5,121 bases of DNA from contig JAJZTU010000251.1 of the NCBI GenBank assembly GCA_021848765.1, positions 1 to 5,121 of the forward strand, given 5' to 3'. The notes below the pieces were generated by a model. The model ran no database searches. It worked only from the letters and a program-made list of their open reading frames with translations, and was not told where the DNA came from. Within the stretch, counting starts at the first letter, position 1, and every line of letters starts with the position of its first letter. Source of the stretch: Bacillota bacterium (GTDB taxonomy: Bacteria; Bacillota; GCA-003054495; Carboxydocellales; JAJZTU01). A program made the translations under genes and the position numbers. Below are positions 4,910-5,121 of this stretch, piece by piece.

Positions 4910-5121
4910 ATGAGCAAAAAAACAGGAACTATGCTGGTGGCACTGTCCGCTGCCGGCTTTGCTTCCATGGCCATATTCGCTAAGTTTGCTTACGCAGCCG
5001 GTGCCAACGTAGTTACCGTCCTGGGTATCCGCTTTACTCTCGCTGCACTGCTGCTTTGGATTATCCTGCTGATAACCGGCCCTAAACCAAAACTGACCAC
5101 CCGCAATACTATTACCCTTAT
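4910..5121 (+). CDS. EamA/DMT-family transporter, N-terminal part (cut by the window edge)
   Basis: The first 70 residues of a membrane protein that runs off the right edge; the family is usually near 290-300 residues with ten membrane helices. Two hydrophobic helices are visible at about 8-28 and 33-57. The stretch GFASMAIFAKFAYAAG followed by an R-F pair (41-42) at the start of helix 2 is typical of EamA (RhaT/PecM-like) proteins, which export or import small metabolites. ATG at 4910 has GGGGGA at 4897-4902, 7 bases upstream, and a good promoter 70-100 bases before it. It is transcribed divergently from the tup locus, and nothing visible ties it to tungstate. The substrate cannot be read from the sequence. 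Confidence 0.88.
   Translation, partial: MSKKTGTMLVALSAAGFASMAIFAKFAYAAGANVVTVLGIRFTLAALLLWIILLITGPKPKLTTRNTITL

Overview
The window most likely comes from an anaerobic, Gram-positive-type bacterium of the Clostridia, in the Desulfotomaculum/Pelotomaculum neighbourhood. This is inferred from purine-rich AGGAGG-type ribosome sites on nearly every gene, TATAAT promoters, a lipoprotein-anchored binding protein, and the pairing of a tungstate-type importer with an XylR_N/V4R sensor. No rRNA, tRNA, CRISPR array or mobile element is visible, so the taxonomic call is only a suggestion.

Layout, left to right. Positions 3-1082 (minus) encode a complete 359-residue XylR_N + V4R + GAF sensor with no recognisable output domain. 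It has its own TATAAT box and follows a small terminator-like hairpin (1251-1271) that would end the next transcript. Positions 1289-4141 (minus) hold a complete importer operon transcribed tupA-tupB-tupC: a lipoprotein binding protein, a membrane permease, and an ATPase with a C-terminal TOBE-like region. tupB and tupC overlap by 4 bases. Positions 4248-4577 (minus), just upstream and in the same direction, encode a 109-residue ModE-type DNA-binding protein without Mop (oxyanion-binding) domains. The 332-base gap 4578-4909 carries control signals facing both ways. At 4910 a plus-strand gene for an EamA/DMT membrane transporter begins and runs off the right edge.

How the genes fit together. 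The 106-base gap between the ModE-like gene and tupA contains a 24-bp dyad, CGTTATGT-N8-ACATAACG. It keeps the spacing of the classical ModE operator. A second, degenerate copy lies exactly 40 bp upstream. The simplest reading is a self-contained tungstate (or similar oxyanion) uptake unit whose regulator acts on the two operators in front of tupA. Since the regulator lacks its own oxyanion-binding module, how it senses tungstate is open.

The second notable item is the V4R sensor. It keeps the four zinc ligands and the His/Trp pair known for phenol binding in MopR/DmpR, yet has a GAF domain where those activators have the AAA+ sigma-54 motor, and it ends inside the last GAF helix.
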